DNA of 64,000 nucleotides, taken from Dioscorea cayenensis subsp. rotundata (taxonomy: Eukaryota > Streptophyta > Magnoliopsida > Dioscoreales > Dioscoreaceae). The translations under genes were made by a program, and so were the position numbers. Each line of letters opens with the position of its first letter. The first letter of the stretch is position 1. Of this stretch, positions 1 to 11,996 are shown piece by piece. The stretch covers positions 31,929,016 to 31,993,015 of the forward strand of contig NC_052475.1 of NCBI RefSeq assembly GCF_009730915.1, in the 5' to 3' direction. The notes under the pieces are model-generated. The model made no database searches. It worked only from the letters and a program-made list of their open reading frames with translations, and had not been told where the DNA came from.

Positions 1-213
1 TTTTGGGTTGATTAGTTGTAGTTTTGTACAGTTCACCTGTTCATTTAGATCTTAAATCTACGACTACTATGCATCCATATATATTAATATATATATATAT
101 ATATATATAATAAATTTAAATAATTTTAAAAAAATCTCATATTAATGTTTTGAGTTTAGGCCAACGGGCCATGGTAAGATGATTTCAAGTCAGATTTAGG
201 CCAATATTAGAAT
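1..213. other. AT-rich intergenic sequence
   Basis: No gene is visible. There is a short TA microsatellite near 82-108. The right end (201-213) is one copy of the target duplication of the SINE that follows. Confidence 0.6.
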
Positions 214-432
214 GGAATAGTAGGCGACAAGTGACTTTCTTTTTATGAATAGAAAGCAGATCTAAGCAGATCTTGAAAAGCCCGGGATGTCTGATATATA
301 TACGAGTATGAGAATAATATAGGATTCAGGGATGAGCGATTATATGAGCAGATCACGGAGACGATCTTTGATTGGAGGAGATTTGAACACATGACCTCCC
401 CCTTACACTTTAATGTCATACTATTGGGCTAT
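214..432 (-). mobile_element. tRNA-derived SINE, near full length, with target duplication
   Basis: Read on the minus strand, the element starts with a tRNA-like head (A-box-like atagcccaatagtatga, then a B-box-like gtgttcaaatctcc) and ends with a body finishing in tctattcataaaaag. The same body occurs at 7951-8168 and at 59384-59543, so this is a repeat family. The 13-base direct repeat ccaatattagaat flanks it at 201-213 and 433-445, as expected for LINE-mediated SINE insertion. The duplication is perfect, so the insertion is not very old. Confidence 0.85.
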
Positions 433-445
433 CCAATATTAGAAT

Positions 446-1682
446 TGATTGAATGATTATTACTTAAATTTGGTTCATGTGTTGAGAAACGTTATAAAAG
501 AAAATAAAAATAAAATAAAACAATATAATACCGTTAGGATTCTGATACAGGATCCGGATCTTGATCTTTGGATCCGACCCGAACGGTGGATGTCTATTAC
601 TTATTTCAAGTAAGATTGAGTATTATTGCTTTGATTTGGTTGGTAAATCAACCTTTTTATGGACATTTTCTTTACTCATATAAAATACTGGAATTCTTGC
701 CAAATTTGAATTTCAATCAATAATTTTTTATTCAAATGCAGTCTCTTCTCATCTTCTTCTGCTCCTTGAATTTTTATTGTCTTTTACTTTTATAATCAAT
801 AATCCTTTCCTACATTTATTTTTAATTATATAAAAAATATATATATATATATCGAGGGACTGAAGAGCTTGTTTTCTATGAATAATCATAGAAAAGAATA
901 TTACAAACTTCATCTTTTGGTCATTAGATTTGAATCAAATGACGGTAAATTATCTAATGTAATGAACATAAAAGATAAAACATGACTAATAAAATTTAGA
1001 TGAAACATCATAATGTAAAAAATAAAAAATATACATTTCTCTCATCACAACCGTTCAATAATCATCACAATAATACATCAATTAACCCATTATAAATCTC
1101 ATTTACTGTTATCTACTTTCTTTCTTCACTCTATTTTTTTTATACTTGTCATTATTTGCGGATGCTTTACAAACATCCACGGATAATGTATTTCTTATGT
1201 ATATATATATTATTATTATTATTTTGAGAAGTCACATGCCAAATAGGAGGACTGATTTTTAAATTTAAAATTCGAAAAAAATCAAACGGCTAGTCTCTAT
1301 GAGACACCTAGCTGACAATTAAATTCATATATTGATATATTGTCATTTCCAAAGCTTATTCACATTTAAACCCTTACCAAAATTAATATTGGCATGTAAA
1401 CCTATATAGACACACACCCCAATAAAAGTGCGTTTTTTAAGTAAAACCTCATAAATTCCATATCTATGTATATATATGTCTCTGAGCTTATGTAATCTTT
1501 GGACTAAATATAACAATATAAATTATATGGGGATGTGTATACATATATGAAATTATGAATGTAAATATGAACAATTATAAGGTTGACTTTGCAAACATAA
1601 ACATATTTGAAAACAGAAACAAACTTCACCTTTCCTTTGTGCACAGGCAACAAGGAGGAGAAGGAGGAGGAGGAGAAGGAGA
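446..1682. other. Intergenic region upstream of the DUF2431 gene
   Basis: This stretch holds AT-rich sequence with short TA and ATT microsatellites (about 837-852 and 1200-1222). A moderately GC-rich patch around 530-595 (ggatccgacccgaacgg) looks like part of an interspersed repeat but could not be assigned. The 1605-1682 part, with GAG/AAG-rich purine repeats, is probably the 5' UTR of the next gene. Confidence 0.4.
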
Positions 1683-3624
1683 ATGGTGATTTGGTTGGAG
1701 GAAAGGGAGGAGGAGGAGGAGAAATGGTTGAAGTACTACTCATCAATGCATCAAATACTTTTAGTAGGGGAAGGAGATTTCTCATTTTCACTATCACTTG
1801 CCATTGCTTTTGGTTCTGGTGTCAACATAGTGGCTACTTCTCTGGATAGTGAAGGTCTCTTCTTTTTCTCCCTTTTGATGTTTCAAGCTTGGCTATTTTG
1901 TGTTTTTGCTTGTAATTTTGGATCTTTTTGTTGTATTTAGTGGTTTAGAGTGTGTTTTTTGTCCTTTGTTTCAATTTTTTTTGGAAGGGTTTTGGTGATT
2001 TTCGTCGATTCTTTGCTTTTGGTCTTCTTTTTCGTTTTTGTTCTATTAAGAAAGATTAGAAAGGTTTCATCTTGTTCTTATCTTATAGCACTGTGTCTCC
2101 GTTTAATAACATTTCTCTCTTTCCTTTTTTTTTTTCCCCTTGATCTCATTGTGAAAGATTCTGAATAACATGAAATTGAATTCAATTTCAGATCATGTGG
2201 TGGCAATGTATGCTAAAGGTGGATCAAATTTGAAAACTTTGAAGATGATGGGAGCAACACTTCTGCATGGAATTGATGCAACAAAGATGGGATTTCACAC
2301 TGATTTGAAGATGAGGAGGTTTGATCGAATTGTGTATAACTTCCCTCATGCTGGTTTTAAAGGGAAGGAAGATGATCCGCGGTTGATCTGGTGAGTACAA
2401 ATGTTTATAAAAATTTACACTGTTTGTGTGCACTTAATTACTTTGTTGATTATTTTGGATTTCTATAGTTTGCATATGAATCTTGTGCAAGGCTTCTTCA
2501 ATAATGCGAAGCGCTTGCTTCGCCAATATGGTGAAGTTCATGTCACCCACAAGACTGATTTTCCGTACTGTAAGTGGAACATCAAAGAACTTGCTTCAAG
2601 GCATTCTTTGATACCCATAGGATCTCCCAAATTCAACATTGAAGACTATCCGGGCTACAATAACAAACGAGGTGATGGCTCGAGGTGTGACAAGCAATTT
2701 ACTTTAGGTGAATGCTGCACATTTATGTTTGTTATCGGTAATGTTCACAAGAGGAAGCCTCTTGCAGCGATATCAGATATGTGTTCTTCTTTCTCTGAAG
2801 GATCCTTACCTGATAGAAATGTCCATCCTCTTGCCCTTTGTTGTCCTCAAAATGCTTACTTGTCCAGCTTGGAAAGCTTCCCAAGAACACTTCAAAGTTT
2901 CTCTGAAAGTATTGATCCTTATCTGAGATATAACCTTGGTGGGTATGTTGCTGAGCCACGAAACCAATTCAAAGGTGTTCAAGAAACTTATAGAAATTGC
3001 AGGTCAGATTGGTTGCAGAGACTGCAGACAGGACTAATTCAAGAACCAGAAGGTTTGGCACCTTACATTCCCCAAGCACCACGACCTCGTCCTCTTGGTG
3101 CTGGCCGATTTTATTTCTCCAGAGAAGTTCAAGAGCCCTTGAAGGATTTCCATTTTTTAGCCACTTCCTCTGTAGATAATGCCTGTGAGACTAACTCTGG
3201 AAGCAGAAGTTTTACCGCCTTTGAAGGATTTCCAGGCACTCTCTCCGCAGAGAATGCCTGTGAGACTAACTGGGGAAGCAGAAATTTTACCGCCTTTAAA
3301 GGATTTCCAGCCACTTTGTCTGCAGAGAATGCCTATGAGACTAACTCAGGAAACAGAAGTTTTACCGCCTTTGATGGATTTCCAGCCACTTTGTTTGCCC
3401 AGAATGCCTGTGAGACTAACTCAGGAAACAGAAGTTTTACCGCCTTTGAACGATTTCCAGCCACTTTGTTTGCCCAGAATGCCTGTGAGACTAACTCAGG
3501 AAACAGAAGTTTCACCACCTTTGAACGATTTCCAGCCACTTTGTTTGCCCAGAATGCCTGTGAGACTAACTCAGGAAGCAGTTTTTCTGCCTTATGGGGA
3601 GATTCTGGGAAGAGGCGGGTCTAG
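1683..3624 (+). CDS. DUF2431 (BMT5-like) protein with C-terminal 25-residue repeats
   Basis: Three exons are proposed: 1683-1854, 2192-2390 and 2469-3624, giving 508 aa. The joins have GT-AG borders and keep frame. The start was chosen because family members begin with a short acidic stretch followed by EKWxKxYSS and the glycine-rich loop ILLVGEGDFSFS (residues about 25-36). DUF2431 then runs to about residue 215, with DATKM, FDRIVYNFPHAGF, HVTHKTDFPY and CTFMFVIG blocks. The fold is Rossmann-like. The yeast relative Bmt5 methylates a uridine in 25S rRNA with S-adenosylmethionine, but the substrate of plant members is not established here. Residues 215-360 are low-similarity linker. Residues 361-508 are tandem repeats of 25 aa. 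In NCBI-style annotation such proteins are often called HIPP41-like, although no HMA domain is present in this one. An HMA gene array begins 4.6 kb downstream on the other strand. Confidence 0.8.
3178..3600 (+). repeat. Six tandem 75-bp repeats inside the DUF2431 gene
   Basis: Units start at 3178, 3253, 3328, 3403, 3478 and 3553; the last is partial. Each encodes 25 residues of the type NACETNSG(N/S)RSFTAFE followed by (G/R)FPATLFAQ. The last three or four units are nearly identical, so the array expanded recently or is being homogenised. The length is a multiple of three, so every frame on both strands stays open and produces shadow ORFs. Confidence 0.95.
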
Positions 3625-5058
3625 GTATTAGATGCTCCAACAAAGATCAGGTTTTCACTCTTTATCTTCAATTACTTTTTTTGCTAATTTTCCTTCTCTG
3701 GAAAATGAACGGAAAAGTGCATTCCTGAATCAAAATCTGTGTTGCCTATGCTGAAATGGTTTTTTTTTTCAGCATTACCTCATTGGTTACTGAATTGTTT
3801 TCCAAACTGAGCAGTGTAACTGCTTGGATAGTAATCCTTTGATTTCACAGCATTTATCTGATGAACGCTGAAAAATTTAATGACATTGACATTGGCTGCA
3901 GTTATTGTGACACTAAGAAAGGTAGGTTTCATTCGAGTTTGCTTTCGAGATAGAGAACAAATTTCATATAGATGAAATGGCCCAAAGGCTTCTCCTTAGT
4001 TTAGGCTTAAAATAATGTAATTCACGCAATATGGTTAGAACTTTATTATGTACTAAGAAATGTTTTATAGATAGGAAGCACACTACACTTTATTAGTTCC
4101 TGTTTGGATATATATATATATATATATATTGGTCCAAAAATGCTGAACTTATGAAATAAGCACTTGTTGGTCAATATTGACATGTTTGGATTTGCTTTTG
4201 TTAAAAAACAGAAGCATTAAAAAAACAGTCTTGGTGCTTTTTTTTCTTCTTAAAGGTTTATACACTTGTGTTTTTCAACAGGCACTTTTGGGGTGAAAAA
4301 AAAATGCTCAGTTTAAATTATTTTGATGAACATATCTTTAACAAATCACACGATTACTTTTGTGTCCCTCATGAAATTAAATGTTTTGTAAGAATTATTG
4401 TGGAAATGTCGTATATATTAAGTCTTATGATCACACAAATAAAATGCACATCCTTATAATCAACTGGATAAACATTTGTGAAGTAAATCTTGAGAGATAA
4501 TTGATGGAAATGCAACCTGCTTAAGGATCGAAGTTATCCATGGGTAGATTGTCAAACAACATTTATAAATCGCAGATAGGTATAGAAGTAGTTATGCAAG
4601 TCCACCCAAATATTTTTAAATAAATATGATATAACCTATCCTTGTATAATATAAGGATTAGTTATCCATGCTTTTATTGATGTTTTACGCATCTCTTTTT
4701 CTTTGCCTCATGCAAAATGGTTAATGATCATCCTAAATGTTCATCTTAATTTTTAATTTTGCATTTTGAAAGGGTACTGGTTTAATTTTTTTTTTTAATC
4801 TTTATTTATTATGCTTGACAATATCTATATCCTCATGTAAAATGTTCCTGTCATTTATATTTTTCTGTGTCATTTATCTTATTTGGTGAAAAATGTAATG
4901 ATTATGTTTTCATATAACTTTTTATCTTTATACAACTAACTATTATTCACAATTTCACAATGCCGTCCATAGATCACAAGAGGGAGATGTATTTTGAAGC
5001 TTTGAATAGTGCAGCTGTTATTACCGAGCTAAATATGCAAATGATGATTTAAATCAAT
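3625..5058. other. 3' flank of the DUF2431 gene, no gene seen
   Basis: The first few hundred bases are probably 3' UTR and flank. A TA microsatellite lies near 4110-4130. No coding signal beyond chance ORFs was found. Confidence 0.5.
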
Positions 5059-5166
5059 TTTGCTGGAAGAAATGAGGCACAATTGGGAGAAAATCTTCAG
5101 GATCATATTGCAAATCAATTGTGGTTGTCTATTCAAAGCATAATCATATATGGAGTAGCTCTGTAA
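5059..5166 (+). pseudogene. Possible PIF/Harbinger transposase C-terminal scrap
   Basis: One frame reads RNEAQLGENLQDHIANQLW and continues to a stop. The pattern resembles the (E)LRDxIAxxLW end of PIF/Harbinger nuclease and ALP1-like proteins. Only about 35 residues are readable, and no upstream DDE domain was recognised. This is a weak call based on pattern memory alone. Confidence 0.22.
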
Positions 5167-5559
5167 TGTAAATGAGGTATTATCCTTTTGTGAGTAACTT
5201 TATCTATGTTTTGAAATAGCGCTTGTAAATAAATGTTCTGTTTACTTGTTCTAGCCAACGGAGACTTGGTTTTTGGATATGGATGAAGATCGATCCCTTA
5301 GTACTAATTCATATTTCTCTGCCATCTTTGAATGCATTTTTTTTTTCCAATTATAGTCTCCATTATCTATCATGACCAAGGTACATTTAGAACAAGTTTG
5401 GAAGTTGTTGATCAGTGAGTCAAACATTCAGCATGGACATGATCATGAGTGTACGAAACTGACAGTCATCTAAGATGAGATTGATGAAGAAGATGATGAA
5501 TTCTGGTCAGATACATCCACAAACAAATCAAGAAAATTTTTTGGAAAGTGGTGGTGTTA

Positions 5560-7138
5560 GTAGAGTTTGCTTAATCTTGCAGGATTTGTTAATGAAATCC
5601 ATAATATTAGGGTCCAAGCTCATTTTTAGATAAAAATCTTGGCATAGTTTCATCCACTAGATGCATCTCACTAGTTCATCAGCTGTGCCACAAGATGACC
5701 TTTCAGTGCTTAAATTAGCAACCAAAGGTCACTAGCAAATGATGGTTGTATCTTGGAATAATTCCTTTTCCTTCTGTTGGTGATTTTTTGACCAAGAAAA
5801 TATGTTGCATTGTTTATTTGATTAATTAAATCATTGTTGGTGACTCGGTGTCAGCCTTAGCTTCAACCATTGTGTGTGATTCACAAAATAGTCTTTCTTT
5901 TCATCTTTGAAATAATATGATTCTTTTCTTGAGGACTTCTCGCTATGGTTGCTATAGTTGCTTTGAGGAAGAGCAAAACCACTTGGATAGAATTTGGACT
6001 AACTTTAATTGACCCAGACTCTTGACTCCAAATTATGGAGTCTAATTGCTAATGACACTCCTCCGTGAAATCTTATTATCTTTTTCTTTATGATGGGAGC
6101 TTGTAGTCACCCCTCCCCCACAATTTATAGAAGCAATTTTGCTTGCTATAACAAGATCCGCATTTTGGAAAACATGACCAAGTATAATACATAAAGGTGG
6201 AATTTTCAAAACGCTGGATAAGATGTTGACATTGGGTTGGGAATTAATGATTTTGGTTATTATTTGGAATCTATGGATGAAATTAATAAACGATGTTTTG
6301 ATAATAAATACCATGCTTATTCGAAGGTTATCTCTAATATTAACTTTCTACTCATTTCCTAGTTCAATGTAACAACTTCTTTTTTTAAGTGGTAAAATCT
6401 TGCAGATTCTGAATCTTTGGTCCAAAAGGTTCATTACTTTAGGCTTAAAGCAATATAGTTCACCAACTAAGGTTAGCACTTTATTATATACTAAAAAAGG
6501 TTAAGTAGATAAGAAGCACATCACAATCAAGAGTTTGCATTTGATTTAATCTTGCAGGATTTATTAATCAAATCCATAGCATCGGAGTACCTAGTTCTTA
6601 TCTTCAGTGACATACTCTGAAAACTTTGATTGGTGAGTGACTTCTAGTCTATTGGAATATCTTGGCATAGATTCATGCACATGTTGCATTGAGTCAAGTG
6701 CATTGGTTTGTGCCACAAACTGACGCTTCAGTGCTTAAATTAACAACCAAAGGTCACTAGCAGAATAACTTGTATCTTTGAATAATTCTTTTTTCTGAAT
6801 TTGCTATTAAAGTTGTCATATTTCATTCAGATAGTGATTTTTGGATGCTACATTGTTTATTTGATTGGTTAGTAGTCATTGCTGGTGTTAGCATTAGCAT
6901 CAACCATTGTGTGTGATTCAGAAAATAATCTTTCCTTTTATCTTTAAAATAGTACGGTTTGTACCTATGATCCATCGGATACTTATTTTCAATCCTTGCT
7001 CCAATAGGACCAATACTGATTTCTGTTCTCTGAAATCTTTGCTTGGTCAAATTTCATCTCTGAATTTTGCTCTTCTTGTCTGATTATTCAGACTATTCAG
7101 ACTATTTATTTATTGTATTTGGTTTTAATTGTTGATTA

Positions 7139-7169
<31 letters not shown>

Positions 7170-7865
7170 TTTTCTGAATTTGTCAATTTATGTGACAACG
7201 CTCATTGAAGTCAACTTTAGCTTCAGTCTTTGCACGCAACTGAGAAAAATATTTCTCCACAAGATCAATTTGGAAAAGGGTGTTGATTGGATCTCTGAAT
7301 TCTGCTCCTTTTTTATGATAATAAAAAGAAAAATGTCTCATGTTATCCTCCACTTGACCAATTAAATTATTGACGATCGTCAGCATCAGGTGTCAACATT
7401 AGCTTCTGTCATGGTGTAAAATTTTGGAATGTTGCTGTCTAAACAATTAACTTTTTACTGTGTCCATTAGAACTTGATGACAGAGTACCACTTCTATTTT
7501 TGTGTTTATGGTTTAGGAAAGACGTCATTTCATCAAGTTGATAAATTAAAACTATAGAGATTCATTGAAGTCAACATTAGTTGTATGTAATTAAGTAAAA
7601 AAAATCCTTAAGAAACATCTAGTGAAACAACTATACAATATTTCTGCAGAAATAAGTATTGCTTATCAACAGAATTGTTTGTCTCTACTTGAATTCATCA
7701 GCATCATCAGAGTGCTCTGTTCTAATTTAATAGTATTCATTAAGGGAAATTCATTAAGAAATTAATAATTAAAACAATTATGCAATATTTCTGCAGAAAT
7801 ATGTGACACTTATCAAACAATCTACTCTGCTTTTACTGGTTCATTGGCATCAGCATTAACAGTGA
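5560..7865. repeat. Decayed tandem array of duplicated HMA 3'-flank sequence
   Basis: Related blocks recur here. 5560-5925 resembles 6530-6965 (shared: ttaatcttgcaggattt, aaccaaaggtcactagca, caaccattgtgtgtgattca). Shorter related blocks with (g)tcaaca/cttagcttc occur near 7200, 7390 and 7560. The 7560-7860 part contains two copies of atatttctgcagaaat. It matches sequence just downstream of the HMA loci at 19.3 kb (18.9-19.09 kb) and 20.65 kb (20.25-20.6 kb). The blocks are therefore probably 3' flank that travelled with HMA gene duplications. No reading frame is supported. A TA microsatellite lies at 7137-7160. Confidence 0.65.
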
Positions 7866-7950
7866 CCATGAGTTTAATATATATTATATATATAGAGTGA
7901 CAATAAAAAAAAAAAGATTATTTATTAAAGTCTGCAAATGTCAACCATTG

Positions 7951-8168
7951 GATAGCCCAATGGTATGATGACACCAAAGATAAGTGGAGGTCATGGGTTC
8001 GAAATCCCTCCCCGATAAGACTGCTCACTCATGCATCTGTTCATATCTCGTCCATCCGGATTTTTATACTATTTTTTTATACTCATGACATCCTAGGGTT
8101 CTAAGATCTGTTTGAGATCTGCTTTATATTCATATAAAAAGAGTGACTTTTGTACGTCCATTATTCAC
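7951..8168 (+). mobile_element. tRNA-derived SINE, second copy
   Basis: The head gatagcccaatggtatgatg (A box) and gggttcgaaatccc (B box) are followed by the same body as the SINE at 214-432, ending in tatattcatataaaaag. It sits directly downstream of the first HMA gene and ends about 27 bases from its stop codon, so it may contribute 3' UTR. A clean target duplication was not found; a degenerate match (caaatgtcaac with caaatacaaac) is possible. Confidence 0.8.
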
Positions 8169-8194
8169 AAATACAAACTGAGATTATGATCCAT

Positions 8195-8819
8195 TTACAT
8201 GATAGAGCAACCAGGATCATAACTGTTGTCTGGAGGATACTCATAGCCACCATAAACATAGTGATGGGGTGGTATCGTTTCATAATAATGAGGCACATAA
8301 ATTGGCGTCTGTGTCTGCTTCTTGGCATCATCACCTTCAGATGTTTTTTTATCATCCTTTTTATCATCTTTCTTCTCCTCAACAGCAGCAACACTGACCA
8401 GCTCGACGATACGGCTCATTTTCTTCCTCAATGCCGTCGTCAGTTTAATCGAATCAACTCCGTCTCCGATCACAACAAGCTTGTCCTTTGCTTCTCCTTC
8501 AAGTCCTGCTGATATAACACCTGAAGAACACAAATCCAAAAAGAAAAACTTAATTTAGTCTGAAATGTATTAAACATGGTATTAGAGACAATATGATTAT
8601 ATAATAATAATAATAATACCATTAAGACTAACTGCAATCTGCATGGCTTTAGACCTTTTCTTATCATCCTCCATAGTGAGTTTCAGTATCATCTTTTGCT
8701 GAATGAATATACATCAAAAGGAAAACAAATCAGATGATGTTCATTCATGTATATATATATATATTGATGATTAACAAACTTATATATTAATTAAATGGAT
8801 TTTGTTTTACCTTTCCCAT
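8195..8819 (-). CDS. HMA-1: small CxxC-less HMA protein with CaaX box (A-type)
   Basis: Exons on the minus strand are 8811-8819 (only ATG GGA AAG), 8620-8698 and 8195-8520, joined with GT-AG borders to give 137 aa. Residues about 4-75 form a ferredoxin-like HMA domain: KMILKLTMEDDKKRSKAM, GLEGEAKDKLVVIGDGVD, LRKKM. The usual metal-binding MxCxxC loop is replaced by MEDDKKRSKA, so copper or zinc binding as in classic HIPPs is unlikely. This variant resembles the Pik-1 integrated HMA and its small HMA relatives, which bind fungal effectors. A Lys/Asp-rich linker and a Tyr/Pro-rich tail follow. The last four residues, CSIM, are a good CaaX box, suggesting farnesylation and membrane association. 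The 5' UTR side carries GA/CT repeats (about 8860-8885), shared with HMA-5. It is the first member of the array. Confidence 0.9.
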
Positions 8820-11388
8820 GTTATATTCTTCCTTCTTTGCAAGCACCAGAGCAAGAGAGAAACAGAGAGAGAGAGAGAGAGCAAGAAAACAAGAGAGAAA
8901 CAGAGAGAGAAACAGAGATGTTGGAATGAATGCACTGAAAGCGAAGAGGATGGGTATAAATAGAGGACAAAGAAAGCAAGAGGTCCAAGAACCGTGTTGT
9001 TGTGGTTAAGTGATTATAAAAATAAGAAAATATTATTTTTTTTTTTGTGTTTATTGAACGCGGTTTTGAAGGATACTTCATTTTTGCAAAGTCTTTTATT
9101 GTTAATTGACTTGGAGTCAACTCAAAATAATTGTTAGATTAAGGTGAGATCAAATGCACCAGAGTACGTAGACTGTGATGAGCTGGATGGACTTAATATT
9201 AATTTGGTTAGTTAGGATTTGATGATTACTTGACTTGATCAAATCAACTAAGTCTAGTTTCTTTTGGGTTAGGTTAAGTTTTTGGTATTAGTGATATACT
9301 CTTGAAAAATAATTAGTTAACTACTGGTAGTAGGGAGTTAGTTCAAATGGTAGCGGCTTGGTCACTTAAACAAGTGTAGAGGGTCAACCGCCTGGGATCC
9401 GGTGAGTTAACGACCAAAAATAATTAATAATAAAAAATTTATACTGAGTAAAATTAGTTCAATTTGTTCTTTTTGTCATTAAAGTTTATATAATAAATTA
9501 GTATATCCACTTTTATCAAAAAGAAAAAAATAGAAGTCTCAATTTGCGTTGCATTATATATATATATATATAAGATCGATCCTCTACGCAGCTTGGGCAG
9601 TTGGATTTCAATCCAAATGGTTCACGACTATTGATCAAATGAATGATCATCGACTTTCATGAATATTATACGATAAAAAAGTGGGACAAACAGTGTTTTT
9701 CAAAATTAAATTAATCAACTCAATTAACACAGCATTAGCTCTCATTGTGCATTATTTTAATTCTAATGTTGCTGTCTGTTGACGTATGTGTACATCCACA
9801 GAAATCTTTTTCTCATATATATATATATATTATAAATTAAGTTTAGACTCAATTTAATGATTGAGTTCGAGTTTGAGTGAAATTAATAATTGAATTTGAA
9901 GACTAGGTCTCCTCATTGAGTTTGGGGTTTCTTTATGTCCAAGTCTTCCTAAACTAGGGTTCACAAGGCAACAACCCTAGAAGCTTCTTGTAAACCAGGA
10001 ATGCATGTATGGTTAGTGTTCAAGAAAGACATGATAGTCTTCTTTTTGTGCTTGAATGAGTACATATCATTTTGGACTTTGGACTTTGAACTTTTCAAAA
10101 TATGTTGAGGTGAGCATGACCCTAATTAAGGACTGTTTCAATGAGATCATTGAGATACCAACAAAAACACTTGTCTTTTATTAATCAAAATGGTATGACT
10201 TTATTAGTTATTCATTAAGTACTATTTAATTGCATGTTGATCCAAGCTGAAATTAATTATAAATTACCAGTGCTCTTATATTTCATTATTAATGAGTACT
10301 CTAATAGAACTAACCTCTAATATATAATTATATTATTTTTATAATTAAGAGGATTAATATGTGTATGTTAATTAGTGTATTATTGTTAATCTAGATAAAA
10401 TTTGAACGTGTATTCATTGTATAATAAAATATTAAATGCCTTACATGAGTCGGTTGGAGCTAATACATTTATTAAACATATCAAATTTGGGTAAAATGTT
10501 ATTGCAATTGATCAATTGTAATATTATATTTTGGACTAGTAATGCATATCACAATTGATAGATACGTAAGTAGCCGAATAAGATATTTTTGGGTAAAAAA
10601 AAAAAAAATTGCAAAAATTAAATAACAGTCTCATTGCACTCATAAGGTCAACAAAGGTGTTCGACTTTGGATTGTTCTTGTTCGGCTTAAAAGAAGAAAA
10701 TAAATTTAAGTCGAATATTAATGTAATGTAAATGAAAAAAGAGAAAATTTTTATAAACTTGACTGAATAAAAATTTTGATTATTAATCACTCAAATTGAT
10801 TAATTCTAAAATTAATATAACAATTGATACGGTAAACTTATCGCATTAACGTTCGCGTGTACTCTTATATTTAATATATATATATTGATAAAGATGACAT
10901 GCACCGTCAAAAAAACACGTAAATATAAAAATACACCAATTACAATGACTTAGAGATTTATTATGTGGAGTGTGCTGACATGTATAAGACAAATGAAAGC
11001 TTAACATATGTACCTAAAATAATATATCAAGAATCATAATTCCATCCATCATGTCATACAATCTTGAGAATGTGGAGAATATGACTTTACTCAAGGAAAA
11101 TCTACACTATAAAATTTAATTAAACATTAAATAAACAATATTACGCAATACTGGGGACCTAGTAAACAATTTATAAATAGTCCTTGTACCAATGCGAGTT
11201 CGTGATTTTGACCCCTCGTCTGCCCATTGCACTGCGAAGCGTTTTAATTACCACTTGTTTAGTGCAGGTGTTGGCTACTCACCTCACTTTGCAATTTGGT
11301 CCATATAACTCTGAGGTTTTATAAAAGACCTATATATATATATATATATATGATAGCTCCACAGGCAATAAACATTATATATATATAT

Positions 11389-11429
<41 letters not shown>

Positions 11430-11520
11430 TTGATGATGACGTACTATATATAGCAAAGGATTGATTAATAATTTAGCGAGAATGCATGTGTTCCAATAAA
11501 AAGTAAAAAAAAATTACACT
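8820..11520. other. Spacer between HMA-1 and HMA-2
   Basis: 8820-8965 is the promoter side and 5' UTR of HMA-1: GA-rich, with a TATA-like ctatttata on the minus strand near 8953-8961. A conserved block (ttgaacgcggttttgaa, about 9055) is shared with the upstream side of HMA-5 and of pseudogene HMA-4. Around 9330-9415 there is a possible tRNA-like SINE head (tagttcaaatggtag). Further on are TA tracts and a (GAT)n microsatellite at 11390-11427. No gene is seen. Confidence 0.5.
9330..9415 (+). mobile_element. Possible tRNA-derived SINE head
   Basis: The sequence ttagttcaaatggtagcgg fits a Pol III A box. A gagggtcaaccgcctgggat segment lies about 40 bases later, where a B box would be. It is followed by AT-rich sequence. 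No second copy or target duplication was found, so the call is tentative. Confidence 0.3.
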
Positions 11521-11954
11521 TCAAATGTAACATATATATGGTGGTGGCAGGAAGTAGGGTTGTTGATTATAATAAGACCAGTAATTTATTGGTTCAAATT
11601 CAACCTTCTTCTCTTCCTTCTTCTCTTCTTTCTTCTCTTCAACTCCACTTACACTTTCAACATGCACTTCAACTTTCATCTTCTTCCTCAGACTTGTTGT
11701 CAAGTTTACAGGGTCTACTCCATTTCCAATCACAACAAGTTTATCTTTCGCTTCCCCTTGAATTTCTGCTGATTCAACCCCTAAATAAAAAAAACAAAAC
11801 AATTCTATTTAATTAATAGTATATATTTATAGAATATTAAAAATATTATCTCTGATAATAATAAATTAATACCATAAAATTTGACAGCAGTTTGCATGGC
11901 CTTAGACCGTTTCTTGTCATCCTCCATTGTGAGCTTCAATACCATCTTTAGCTG

Positions 11955-11996
<42 letters not shown>

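Noticed and set aside
3179-3631. Overlapping plus and minus ORFs (150 aa, 61 aa, 68 aa) across the 75-bp repeats
   Set aside because: The repeat length is a multiple of three, so an open frame in one unit stays open in all. The frame continuous with the DUF2431 domain is the real one.
10536-10790. 84-aa minus-strand ORF
   Set aside because: AT-rich Phe/Asn/Lys-biased chance frame without motifs or splice context.
11165-11290. Possible SINE between HMA-1 and HMA-2
   Set aside because: The minus strand has a faint tRNA-like pattern (caagtggtaattaaaacgc) but no convincing B box, second copy or duplication.
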